Origin: Drosophila pseudoobscura
Taxonomy: Eukaryota; Arthropoda; Insecta; Diptera; Drosophilidae
Reading direction: 5' to 3'
NCBI RefSeq assembly: GCF_009870125.1
Contig: NC_046680.1
Location: 21,967,501 to 22,031,500 of the forward strand
DNA: 64,000 nt
Each line of letters starts with the position of its first letter. Within the stretch, counting starts at the first letter, position 1. A program made the position numbers and the translations under genes. Under the pieces are notes generated by a model. That model ran no database searches, was not told where the DNA came from, and was given only the letters and a program-made list of their open reading frames with translations. Below are positions 10,445-20,900 of this stretch, in pieces.

Positions 10445-11640
10445 GGCACAAGGCGTGAACAAATTGTTTTCACTGATGTAATTGTCCAAGTGACTTATGG
10501 ATTAAAAATGATACTGCTGATTTCCCAAAATAATTTGATGTTTACTTGGAAACGCCGATAATATTAGCGACACGACAAAGAGTGCGTGCGAGAGAGACAG
10601 AAAACCAGTCTGAGCGTGACGTCGGACGCTACGTAGCCACTGCAAATTGATTTGTTCCTTTCGCCAATAAAAACAATCCGTTCTGATCCAGATTGAGCAA
10701 TCGGATAGATATGGTCGTTATCTATGATTCTGCATTTTTAGTTTTCTCGAATCTGCAATATTGTGTATGCAACAGATTTTCGTCCTTAGTGGGGGTGGGC
10801 GAAATTTTGAGATATACGTTTTATAGTGAGATCTAACAGGAGTGCGGATACCAAATTTGGTTACTCTAGCGTTAATAGTCTTTGTGGATGCGCCAGATCT
10901 TCGTCCTTTGCGGGGGCGGAGGGGGGTGGGGCGAAATTTTGACACAAAACGGTCAAGGTCTGATATCAGAGGAGTATGGATACCAAATTTGGTTGCTCTG
11001 GCTTTTATAGGTTCTGAGATCCTTGAACTCACATTTTGCAATAGGCAAAACCGACCATGAAACCTGTGTGTTAGAGAGAGACAGAATGAAATTGTTTTCT
11101 TGACTCTGGCTATAATAATTATACGATCTGGTTCAGATTTTACACTCGTTTTCCAATTCTACGTTTTCAGTTTTCTCGTATCGTCGAAATTGTGGATGCC
11201 ACAGATTTTCGCTTTTTGTGCAGCCGGAAGTGGGCGGGGCGAAGTTTTGAAATATTCTTGTAGCAGTGACATATCACAGAAGTCTGGATCCAAAACATCG
11301 TTGCTCTAGCTCTCATAGTCTTTGAGTACTAGGCGATAATAGGGACGGACAGACGGACGTACGGACAGGAAGACAGGGCTCCGTCGACTCGGCTATTGAT
11401 GCTGATCAATAATATATATACTTTATGAGATCGGAAACCATTCCGTCTGGACGTTACACACATCCACTTTTACCACAAATCTAATATACCCCAATACTCA
11501 TTTTGAGTATCGGGTATAAAAATGCATTGAGTCTATTCTATTGATCGGCAGTGTATTTTATTATTGTATATTAATGGATATAGGAGGATATAATTTATTG
11601 AATTGTGGGAAAGCGTCTTTAAATAGTTCCATAGTCCCAA
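10445..11640. repeat. Spacer with degenerate internal repeats
   Basis: The DUF1091 spacer contains three diverged copies of a 120-145-bp subunit, starting at about 10763, 10884 and 11192. Each runs from GTG.ATGC..CAGAT.TTCG through a G-rich patch and CGAA.TTTTGA to CCAAA...GGTTGCTCTAGC and ATAGTCTTTG. It is followed by GGACAGACGGACGTACGGAC and the GAGTATCGGGTATAA palindrome. This composition is typical of interspersed fly repeats, but the family was not identified. The small open frames on both strands here are repeat-derived. Confidence 0.6.
11485..11518. repeat. Palindrome TATACCC...GGGTATA in unit 1
   Basis: A near-perfect inverted repeat (TATACCCCAATACTC paired with GAGTATCGGGTATA) has only a few bases of loop. 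The same core recurs at 13851-13884 and in the flanks at about 9602 and 15241, so it marks the ends of a repeat family. Confidence 0.7.
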
Positions 11641-12013
11641 ATGAATTCTAAAGTAAGTGTCGTATGCTTCGACAGCGCCGTCATAAAAACCAATTCAAGC
11701 AGGCATACCTTACATGTATGAGAATCGTGCTGGCTCTAGAGCGCTGTCTCTCTCTGAAATTTTCTAGACAGTCTGGAGCCAGTTTTAGAAACAGGCGGCA
11801 AAAAATCGAGCTCAAAAATGTTGTACTCATCTTACTATTTATATTGTCTTTGCCTGAACCATATACATAGGCACTTCAGAGTTTCTTACCTCACATCTGG
11901 CCAACTGGAGAGTATACTTTTCATATCTATAGAAAACCGGAGTTTGCTATTAATGTTCACTTCAAATTTGAAGAGGATTTATGGGCAATATTTTGTTCAT
12001 TGAACAAAGTTTA
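11641..12013 (+). pseudogene. Broken DUF1091 gene in unit 1
   Basis: The 3' part is recognisable: HFRVSYLTS, then a frameshift, then PTGEY...AINVHFKFEEDLW before a stop at about 12013. This parallels FHRVEIPLP-PTGEY-VYFTFVED of the intact genes. An ATG AAT TCT AAA stretch at 11641 resembles the intact copy-1 start, but the central exon is missing or scrambled. The frameshift and missing core make it a pseudogene. It is diverged from its intact neighbours yet identical to its own duplicate at 14007-14379. Confidence 0.6.
11730..11782. repeat. Nested 53-bp hairpin within the broken gene
   Basis: CTGGCTCTAGA at the left pairs with TCTGGAGCCAG at the right, and CTGTCT with AGACAG inside. The loop is about 14 bp of AT-rich sequence. 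It sits where the missing central exon would be and is repeated at 14096-14148. Confidence 0.5.
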
Positions 12014-12168
12014 ATTGGCCAGGTTAGTTAGGTAGCAGATCGATTACCATATAACAAATAGTTTCGCTCGATTTCCTCATATAATTTTCCGCATATTAAT
12101 CTGTATCCAACCATCAACATCGAAGTTCTTCTATCGGTAGTCGTAAGCAGCAGCTCGGACCGGAAGCA

Positions 12169-12810
12169 ATGAACTATAAAATAATCTCTTTTGGAATGGT
12201 TTTGTTTGCCATCTTCCTCACTGGCAGTGTAAGGTTCTATACTCGTATCTAATCGGAAATAATCTTCAAACTAATAAGCAACGTGTTTCAGGAGGCACCC
12301 TTCGTTAAAATGACAAATGCCAAGTGTCCGTCGTACAACAAATCGTGGGTGGAGGTCCACTATTGTCGCCTGAAGGCCTACTCCCGGAACAAGACCAGCT
12401 TGAATATAAATGCCACCTTCCTACAGCCCGCAAACAATATCTTTCTCCGACTTAAATTGATGAAGAGGGCCAATGGCTATAAGCCATTTCTTTGGGACTT
12501 CACCTTTGACGCCTGCGAATTCATGAGGAAACGGAATCAGCCGGTGGCCAAGATTGTCTGGAATATAATCAAGGATGTTTCCACAGTGAATCACACCTGT
12601 CCTTATGTTGTATGTGTTGAGTGTTTGTTCTTAATCTTCAGTGTTTGATGCATTAATCTAAAGGGCTTGCAGGCAGTTAGCGATTTCCACCGTGTTGAAA
12701 TACCCCTCCCAATGCCAACTGGGGAATATCTTCTTTTGATGACTTGGATATTCGATGGTAAGCCGCAGTTTTCAACAGATGTCTATTTCACATTTGTGGA
12801 GGATTATTAG
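12169..12810 (+). CDS. DUF1091 family secreted protein, array copy 2
   Basis: Exons 12169-12228, 12292-12609 and 12664-12810 encode 174 aa. The signal peptide is MNYKIISFGMVLFAIFLTGS, shared with copy 3 but not copy 1. The 3' exon ends VEDY like copy 1, not VEDP like copy 3. Exon 2 has one replacement visible against the other copies (WNIIKD instead of WNLIKD). The second intron acceptor reads CTAAAG instead of CTATAG. The copy therefore joins a copy-3-like 5' end to a copy-1-like 3' end, as expected for the product of an unequal crossover. Intact and presumably expressed and secreted; function unknown. Confidence 0.85.
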
Positions 12811-14006
12811 GGCACAAGGCGTGAACAAATTGTTTTCACTGATGTAATTGTCCAAGTGACTTATGGATTAAAAATGATACTGCTGATTTCCCAAAATAAT
12901 TTGATGTTTACTTGGAAACGCCGATAATATTAGCGACACGACAAAGAGTGCGTGCGAGAGAGACAGAAAATCAGTCTGAGCGTGACGTCGGACGCTACGT
13001 AGCCACTGCAAATTGATTTGTTCCTTTCGCCAATAAAAACAATCCGTTCTGATCCAGATTGAGCAATCGGATAGATATGGTCGTTATCTATGATTCTGCA
13101 TTTTTAGTTTTCTCGAATCTGCAATATTGTGTATGCAACAGATTTTCGTCCTTAGTGGGGGTGGGCGAAATTTTGAGATATACGTTTTATAGTGAGATCT
13201 AACAGGAGTGCGGATACCAAATTTGGTTACTCTAGCGTTAATAGTCTTTGTGGATGCGCCAGATCTTCGTCCTTTGCGGGGGCGGAGGGGGGTGGGGCGA
13301 AATTTTGACACAAAACGGTCAAGGTCTGATATCAGAGGAGTATGGATACCAAATTTGGTTGCTCTGGCTTTTATAGGTTCTGAGATCCTTGAACTCACAT
13401 TTTGCAATAGGCAAAACCGACCATGAAACCTGTGTGTTAGAGAGAGACAGAATGAAATTGTTTTCTTGACTCTGGCTATAATAATTATACGATCTGGTTC
13501 AGATTTTACACTCGTTTTCCAATTCTACGTTTTCAGTTTTCTCGTATCGTCGAAATTGTGGATGCCACAGATTTTCGCTTTTTGTGCAGCCGGAAGTGGG
13601 CGGGGCGAAGTTTTGAAATATTCTTGTAGCAGTGACATATCACAGAAGTCTGGATCCAAAACATCGTTGCTCTAGCTCTCATAGTCTTTGAGTACTAGGC
13701 GCTAATAGGGACGGACAGACGGACGTACGGACAGGAAGACAGGGCTCCGTCGACTCGGCTATTGATGCTGATCAATAATATATATACTTTATGAGATCGG
13801 AAACCATTCCGTCTGGACGTTACACACATCCACTTTTACCACAAATCTAATATACCCCAATACTCATTTTGAGTATCGGGTATAAAAATGCATTGAGTCT
13901 ATTCTATTGATCGGCAGTGTATTTTATTATTGTATATTAATGGATATAGGAGGATATAATTTATTGAATTGTGGGAAAGCGTCTTTAAATAGTTCCATAG
14001 TCCCAA
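12811..14006. repeat. Spacer with degenerate internal repeats, second copy
   Basis: This duplicates 10445-11640 at an offset of 2,366 bp. Subunits start at about 13129, 13250 and 13558, and the terminal palindrome is at 13851-13884. No gene of its own is seen. Confidence 0.6.
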
Positions 14007-14379
14007 ATGAATTCTAAAGTAAGTGTCGTATGCTTCGACAGCGCCGTCATAAAAACCAATTCAAGCAGGCATACCTTACATGTATGAGAATCGTGCTGGC
14101 TCTAGAGCGCTGTCTCTCTCTGAAATTTTCTAGACAGTCTGGAGCCAGTTTTAGAAACAGGCGGCAAAAAATCGAGCTCAAAAATGTTGTACTCATCTTA
14201 CTATTTATATTGTCTTTGCCTGAACCATATACATAGGCACTTCAGAGTTTCTTACCTCACATCTGGCCAACTGGAGAGTATACTTTTCATATCTATAGAA
14301 AACCGGAGTTTGCTATTAATGTTCACTTCAAATTTGAAGAGGATTTATGGGCAATATTTTGTTCATTGAACAAAGTTTA
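14007..14379 (+). pseudogene. Broken DUF1091 gene in unit 2
   Basis: This duplicates the broken gene at 11641-12013 with the same frameshift and the same missing centre. The gene was therefore already dead when the unit duplicated. The internal hairpin is at 14096-14148. Confidence 0.6.
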
Positions 14380-14534
14380 ATTGGCCAGGTTAGTTAGGTA
14401 GCAGATCGATTACCATATAACAAATAGTTTCGCTCGATTTCCTCATATAATTTTCCGCATATTAATCTGTATCCAACCATCAACATCGAAGTTCTTCTAT
14501 CGGTAGTCGTAAGCAGCAGCTCGGACCGGAAGCA

Positions 14535-15176
14535 ATGAACTATAAAATAATCTCTTTTGGAATGGTTTTGTTTGCCATCTTCCTCACTGGCAGTGTAAGG
14601 TTCTATACTCGTATCTAATCGGAAATAATCTTCAAACTAATAAGCAACGTGTTTCAGGAGGCACCCTTCGTTAAAATGACAAATGCCAAGTGTCCGTCGT
14701 ACAACAAATCGTGGGTGGAGGTCCACTATTGTCGCCTGAAGGCCTACTCCCGGAACAAGACCAGCTTGAATATAAATGCCACCTTCCTACAGCCCGCAAA
14801 CAATATCTTTCTCCGACTTAAATTGATGAAGAGGGCCAATGGCTATAAGCCATTTCTTTGGGACTTCACCTTTGACGCCTGCGAATTCATGAGGAAACGG
14901 AATCAGCCGGTGGCCAAGATTGTCTGGAATCTAATCAAGGATGTTTCCACAGTGAATCACACCTGTCCTTATGTTGTATGTGTTGAGTGTTTGTTCATAA
15001 TCTTCAGTCTCTGATGCATTAATCTATAGGGCTTGCAGGCTGTTAGCGATTTCCACCGCGTTGAAATACCCGTTCCAATGCCAACTGGGGAATATCTTCT
15101 TTTGATAACTTGGATATTCGATGGCAAGCCGCAGTTTTCAACAGATGTCTATTTCACATTTGTGGAGGATCCGTAG
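14535..15176 (+). CDS. DUF1091 family secreted protein, array copy 3
   Basis: Exons 14535-14594, 14658-14975 and 15030-15176 encode 174 aa. The signal peptide is identical to copy 2 (MNYKIISFGMVLFAIFLTGS). Exon 2 and the second intron match copy 1. The third exon differs from both others: IPVPMPTGEYLLLITW, ending VEDP. Homology to the other units stops near the stop codon, so this copy keeps the ancestral 3' end of the array. The usual DUF1091 Cys and glycosylation pattern is intact. Confidence 0.85.
14622..15170. repeat. Partial third unit of the tandem array
   Basis: Homology to units 1 and 2 covers DUF1091 exons 2 and 3. Substitutions accumulate after about 15058 and similarity ends at the stop codon. 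The spacer and broken gene are absent here. Confidence 0.8.
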
Positions 15177-15204
15177 CCGAACAGCTGAACTTGAACTAAT
15201 GAAT

Positions 15205-15280
15205 CAAATCAAAACCCCTTTGCAGGGGCTCAACTTTATTACCCGGTACTCAGTATATACATATATATGTATGTGAGCTT
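15205..15280 (-). repeat. Right inverted flanking repeat of the DUF1091 array
   Basis: In reverse complement this reads AGCTCACATA ... ACTGAGTACCGGGTA ATAAAGT GAGCC, matching the left flank at 9579-9660. It also contains a CCCCTGCAAAGGGG stem. The three-gene array is thus bracketed by inverted copies of one repeat. Confidence 0.6.
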
Positions 15281-17640
15281 ATTTATGTTATTTACACAAT
15301 ATAATTGATATGTCCTTTGGTTGGTATAGCTCTTATTGCCTCATATACGATAAGTTTTCGTATAATATGCGCATATTCGTATAATTTGTATAATCTCTGT
15401 TTGTAAATCGTCATCAAACTTTTTGAAACTGCTCCACAGGATATAACGCGTCGGATGCTGTGCCAAGCTATGCCGCAATTAGATGAACCCCAATTAGCGT
15501 TAATAAAATTAAGCGAAACCTTGTGAGAGGAGGGCCAGGCCGAGTAATGGTGCCTCCAAATGGTGCAAAATCCAATCCCCGTCGGTCGTCAAATTATACA
15601 GAAAACTCTGATGGCGGGCAAATGGGAATCGGAGAAGGAAAAACATGAAATGTGTGCGGACCGGACCGAAAGCGGTGGAAAGTTGACTTTCATGCAAAAA
15701 GTTTTTTACTCTCACGCAGAATCTCAGGCTGATGCTGTCGCAGGCGGCATGCGGCATTCGGCAGCCGGTAGGCGTGGTCAGACGGCAAACACCGGCGATT
15801 ATTGTTACAAAGTGCAGCGGAGCGAGTAATTTTTTCGGGGCATGAGAGAAGAGTCCACATTCAGATTTGGATTCAGATTCGGATTCAGATTCAGTTTGAG
15901 ATTCAAATTGCCAAAGAAGCCGCGGCCCCCAGGGGATTGGGGCAGGAGGAGCGGAGCGAATGCGGCTTCTGAAAATTGTTTTGTGAAAATTAGTTTTTCA
16001 ACTTTTCCTGTGCGTTTCCCTTGCACTTCTTTCGCTGCTCCTTTTGTCGGTTTTTTTGTTCGCCCGCTGTTGTGTGGCCAGATGAAAATTTGAACGCAGT
16101 TTGCGATATTAATTTGCATTTTGGGCATCACTGGGCCGCCACGCTGTCATCTGGGGCAAAGGGGGCAGGGAGAGTTTTTTGAGGCGCAATAAAAATCAAA
16201 TTTGAATAATTTTTAATTTATTTAGCTTCGTTTCAGTCGAAGTTTTTCATGGATGTGGATGTGGGTGTTGTGTTTGGGATTTTTATTTTTATTTTTTTTT
16301 TGTTTTGTGTTACTTTTTTGGGATCATTTTGTTGGCTGCCTTTTGTTAAACGGTTTCAATGTAATTGATATTAGATTACGAGTTCCTTTATATGGGGAAG
16401 TGAGATGAGAATTATTTAAAGTAGATGAAAAATATTGATTTTCGTTGTAAATAAATCATAAAACCACTTGTGACTTTTTGCTTGTTTTCTTGATATTTAT
16501 TTGGTATTGCCTTTAAATCCATTTATACTCGTAGTTATGTATCTTTCGTTGATCCTATGCATATCTATTGTTGTATTTGATAAGGACTAAACTAGAGTTC
16601 GCTTAGACAGTAAATTGATTTAATTTAACTAATCCGTTATAGCTACAAATTAGAGGATGGTTTAACAATAATTTTACACCGACTAAACTTAAATTCTTGA
16701 CAATCACAAAGTTAGGATTTGATTTTGTTTTTGATTCCGATTCCGATTGGTTAGACAGTGAGTATACTCGTAATTTCAATAGTATTCAGATTCGATTCGA
16801 TTGGAGTTAGAGAACTAGGACTATGATTAACCACAACGCTTTAAGATCCATATCCATTCATATGCCCGACCCAGAAGATGGGAACGAATGCTCATAGAGG
16901 GGGAAAGGATACACCACAGACACACACGTACAGTATCTGAGAGAGGAAAGTCTGACTTCTCCTGTAAAGTTTACATTTTGCGCTTCTGGACAGCTTTCTT
17001 TCCTTTTGAAAGTCAACCTGGCTGCCCCATAGACAATACGTTAGCATAATCGTACCTAATTTACACACATAATATCTTTGATTTAGTTAATGCTCACACA
17101 TACACATGCACATACAACACGCAACCTTTATTTATCTGCAGGGTGTCTTAGGGTATCACAAACACTGAATGAACACTTACTATGGTTAAGATTTGAATTT
17201 CATGGCCGATTCCGATCCGATCCGATCCGATCCTATCCAATCTGATTCGATTGAAGATTCGATGGGAAAGTTCTTAGAGCAAAGGATCTACAGCAGGCCA
17301 ATATTTACGATATCTTTGTATTGAAATCCTACATAATAGACGACACACATATTATATTTGCAGGATCATGCGACATTTAAGATAGACACAGACACTCATT
17401 CTATGGTTAAACCATTTCCCCCGATCAAAGGATTTGTCTTCACTTGCGATACTCGGCCATGGAGGAGGCGGCTGTGACCTCTGGCGGCGGACTGTGGCAG
17501 GAGACGCGGATGCGGTTCAGCCGCAGACTGCTCGTATGGTGGACGCCATGGTGCAGCCGGGCCTGCTGGTGCAGCGGATGGTGCGAGCACTTGGTGACCT
17601 GGCGGGCCCTCTGGCTGGCGAGTATGACGTCCTCTGCGTA
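15281..17640. other. Non-coding; probable 3' UTR of the receptor
   Basis: No coding sequence is recognised. The part from about 16200 to 17640 is smooth AT-rich sequence with short (GATCC)n near 17215-17235 and TTTATT (AATAAA on the minus strand) at about 17127. This fits a long 3' UTR for the minus-strand receptor. An imperfect GGATTCAGATTC repeat lies at about 15862-15905. Confidence 0.4.
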
Positions 17641-17882
17641 CTAAATGTCCGGAATGCTGCGACCCGCAGACATCTTGGACTCAGCCTCTCCGCCGCCGAT
17701 GCCGCCACCCCCGCCGGCTCCGAGTGCCTTGCTCTTGGCGCAGTTGACGTCGTGGAAGAGGTGCTCGCACAATTTGGGCTCCGAGTTGGAGAACTTGCCC
17801 AGGTCGGAGGCGGACGTGGAGTCCTTGCACAGATTCAGCTGCAGATCGCTGGCCTTGCTGAAAGACGTGGTCTGCAGCTGCG

Positions 17883-17913
<31 letters not shown>

Positions 17914-20900
17914 TCGATGGTGCTGCTGCGGCTGGTGCAGCTGGTGCATGTGGTGGTGGTAGGGAAAGTGGGGCAAGCTCTTTTGCATAGCGTTGAGGTT
18001 GCCAGAGCTGACGGTGCGCTCGAGTATCTCCCCCCAGTACTTCTCGGAGAGGCCTTCGATGTCGGGCCGCATGGTGGGGTACGCATCGTTGGCCGATGCC
18101 TGGTGCACGTGGCCGTGTCCGCCTCCCATCGTGCTCCGGATGCACTGCGAGGCACTGCGGCTCAAACTGTTGGCCCTGGAGCGGCCGCAGATGCCGAGCA
18201 CAGAACCGCCAATGGAACTGCCAATGCCACCGGCTCCAGTACCCAGTGCTCCGCTTGCCCCAGAACTGGTACCACCACCACCCCCCCCGTTGTTGCCGGG
18301 TGGCCGGGAGGCGGGCGGCTCCGGCGGGACAGGAAGAGTTGTGATTTCGAAATCGTTTGCATTGATGTGACAACAGGCTGATTTGTGCTCGGGCGTTTCC
18401 TCGTTGGGGAAGCACTGAAACGGAACGGAACGAGAACCAAAATGAAAACGAGTGCGTCATAAATTTTCCTCGCTTAGTTTTTCCATGCCAAAAATTAATA
18501 AGGATTTTGCAACTTGCAACAAAATTCCCGCAAGGTTGTGCCCCCAAATATGAGCCATAAATTTTCCACAGACTGACCTCCAGTTTCGTCCGAGTTTACA
18601 ATTTCGAGCGGAAGTAAATCATGCAACTTGACTGCGCTTTCCCCCCCAAATAGATGCATGGATGGACAGGACGACACAGGGTCATGGGGGGAGGGAGTTG
18701 ATGGGAGAGGGTCAGACAATGTAAATGCCGTTTTGGATTTTCTCGAACATAATTCAAAATCACTTTTCACAGTTCGTTATTGGTGCTGGTGCTGTTGCTG
18801 TAGCTGTTGTTGTTGCTGTTTTGGTGGATGTTTTGCTGCTGGAGCCTGAGAGAGAACTTCCTGTGTCTTACACCTTTTCCAGGAGATTTATGGTGAAGTT
18901 TCTCTGGTTGCCGGAAAGTTTATGCAGCTGCCCCGAATCACTTCCCACCCTCTAACCGAAAATATGGAATCTGCAGAGTCCCGGATGCGCCTTTAGTTAG
19001 GTGTTTTGAAAGCAAGGGATAAGCAAATCAATCAATCAATCAGGACTTATGACAGCTTTTGCTAGCACACATCGGACAGCGAAAATGTTTTCAGACTTCA
19101 TAGATCTTACACACCAGAGGGTAGAGGCCATCCCAGGGCAGACACTTACTTTGTTTGGCATCAATTGACGACTCAGACGGCGGAAATCGGAGTTGAGGAG
19201 CCAATACATGAAGGGATTCCATAGACTGTTGCTCAGTGCTGTCCAAGTGACGACAAAATCAAGAAACGGCGGCAACTGCAGACAGAAAGAGAGGGAATGA
19301 AATCAAAGCTCATGCGACAGACGTGGCGTATGCGCAACATTCACCATTCATTACGTATGCGCCACGTATGTCGGACCGAGTATCAAAGGAAGGGAAGTAC
19401 GATAGAGAGGGGGAGAACGCATAGGGAGCCACTTGCCTTCGAGCCAGTGCATGCAGTGACTATCTCCTGTATGGTCCATGGCGTGACCATAACAATGAAT
19501 CCCAAAGAAATGGCGGCCATCGAACGTGACGTGGACCCTGTGGAGTTCTTCTCCTGGATGGGAACAATCTGGAAATATTGGACAATGTAATTAAAATTAT
19601 CTGAGTACGCGTTCGAGGGAGTTGGCGAGAAGCTTGGTTGGGCGTTAGAGGGCGCATATTGATAGCGTTTTCAATTTGTTTGTATCCACTATGCAGCCAA
19701 AGTTCATTTTATTTACTCTTAACTTAATCCCAGAACTCGGCTCCCGTCTACCCTTACGCTTACCTTTTTGGTAATCTTGTTTGTCATGCTCGGCATCCCA
19801 GCCAGACCCATGCTCATCGCCATGCTTAGGTGGTGCCCCATCACGGGTGCCCCATGATGATGATGCGGATGGTGCGGATGATGCGAGTGGCCGTGGTAGA
19901 GGTGCTGCTGCTGCTGTTGGTGGTGTTGATGCTGATGCTGCAGCTGGAGCTGCTGCTGCTGGGCCGGATGGAGATGCGGATGCGGATGATGGGCGGCGGC
20001 CGTGAGGGGCATTGTCGGATCGTTCAGGCGGAACCGGCTCATGTGGAAGCTGGACCCATAGCAGTACATCAGCACCATGGTGGTGGGGAAGTAGAGGGCG
20101 CATGTGGATAAAATTCTATACGACGGCTTGCTATAGAAGGGTTCGCAGGCCATTAGACCTGTATTGTTGAAGTAGTAACCTGTGTAGATGGTATATAGAA
20201 TCGGATGTGTGTGTGTGTGTAAGTATACATAGTAGAAGGCTGGCTAATGCATAAACTAACCTTTGGGCAGCACAAGAAAGCCAAATACCGTGAGACTGAT
20301 GATCCAGGTTAAGCTCAATATGGCAACACAACCCTGCAAAATACATGGATATACAAAAAGATTGTGTACTAAGCTATTTGTTTTCATATCCCGTAGCCTC
20401 CTACGTTTGGACTGGTGACCACGTTTCTGATGCACATTTTTTATGGTTCGGATATGTGGCATGGAAATATGTTCGCCAATGCAGCAAAACGTGCCACAGG
20501 AGCTCTTTTATTTGTACTGACGGTTGCGAGAGATGTTTCTGTATAATAATTAACCTCAATAGCAGACGCAACGGTCACTCCTCAATCAAACGAAACTGTT
20601 TCCAAAAATTTCACAAATGGAATTAAAAACTTTTGATTACTTGAAAAACATTGCCACAAAGAGCACACCGACGGACAGAAGGCACAGAAGGTAGAGAGGG
20701 GCTTTTGGTGAAAGGCTGCCACAATCATAACTGACTGACTAACTGACTGAGTGACTGAGCGAACTGGCGACCATTTGCCTGTCCCTCAGAATTGTTACAG
20801 CAATACACAACTGGAACTCGAAAATATCTAGGACCCAGGGTCCATGATCTAGGGTCCGGGGAGTGAAAAGCCAGAATGGAACAAAAAACTTTTCCGTTTT

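Larger units (their letters stand above)
9890..12255. repeat. 2,366-bp tandem unit 1
   Basis: This is the first of two full units plus a partial third. Offsets between matching landmarks (DUF1091 exon 2, intergenic repeats, broken gene) are exactly 2,366 bp. By eye only a handful of substitutions separate units 1 and 2, for example GAAAACCAG versus GAAAATCAG in the spacer and GGCGATAAT versus GGCGCTAAT. The unit boundary is arbitrary in phase; homology on the left begins at about 9886. Confidence 0.9.
12256..14621. repeat. 2,366-bp tandem unit 2
   Basis: This is the second full unit, nearly identical to unit 1 over its whole length, including spacer, palindrome, broken gene and hairpin. Such identity outside coding sequence indicates a very recent duplication or ongoing gene conversion rather than selection on protein. 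Confidence 0.9.

Noticed and set aside
10718-11041. 107-codon minus-strand frame in the DUF1091 spacer, repeated at 13084
   Set aside because: It is generated by the degenerate internal repeats; no start context, splice sites or family.
15509-17590. Several open frames between the array and the receptor
   Set aside because: Short, overlapping on both strands, no splice logic; the region fits a 3' UTR better.
17434-18381. 315-codon plus-strand frame opposite the receptor tail
   Set aside because: Antisense of the Gln/Gly/Ser-rich last exon (poly-Gln reads as poly-Leu).
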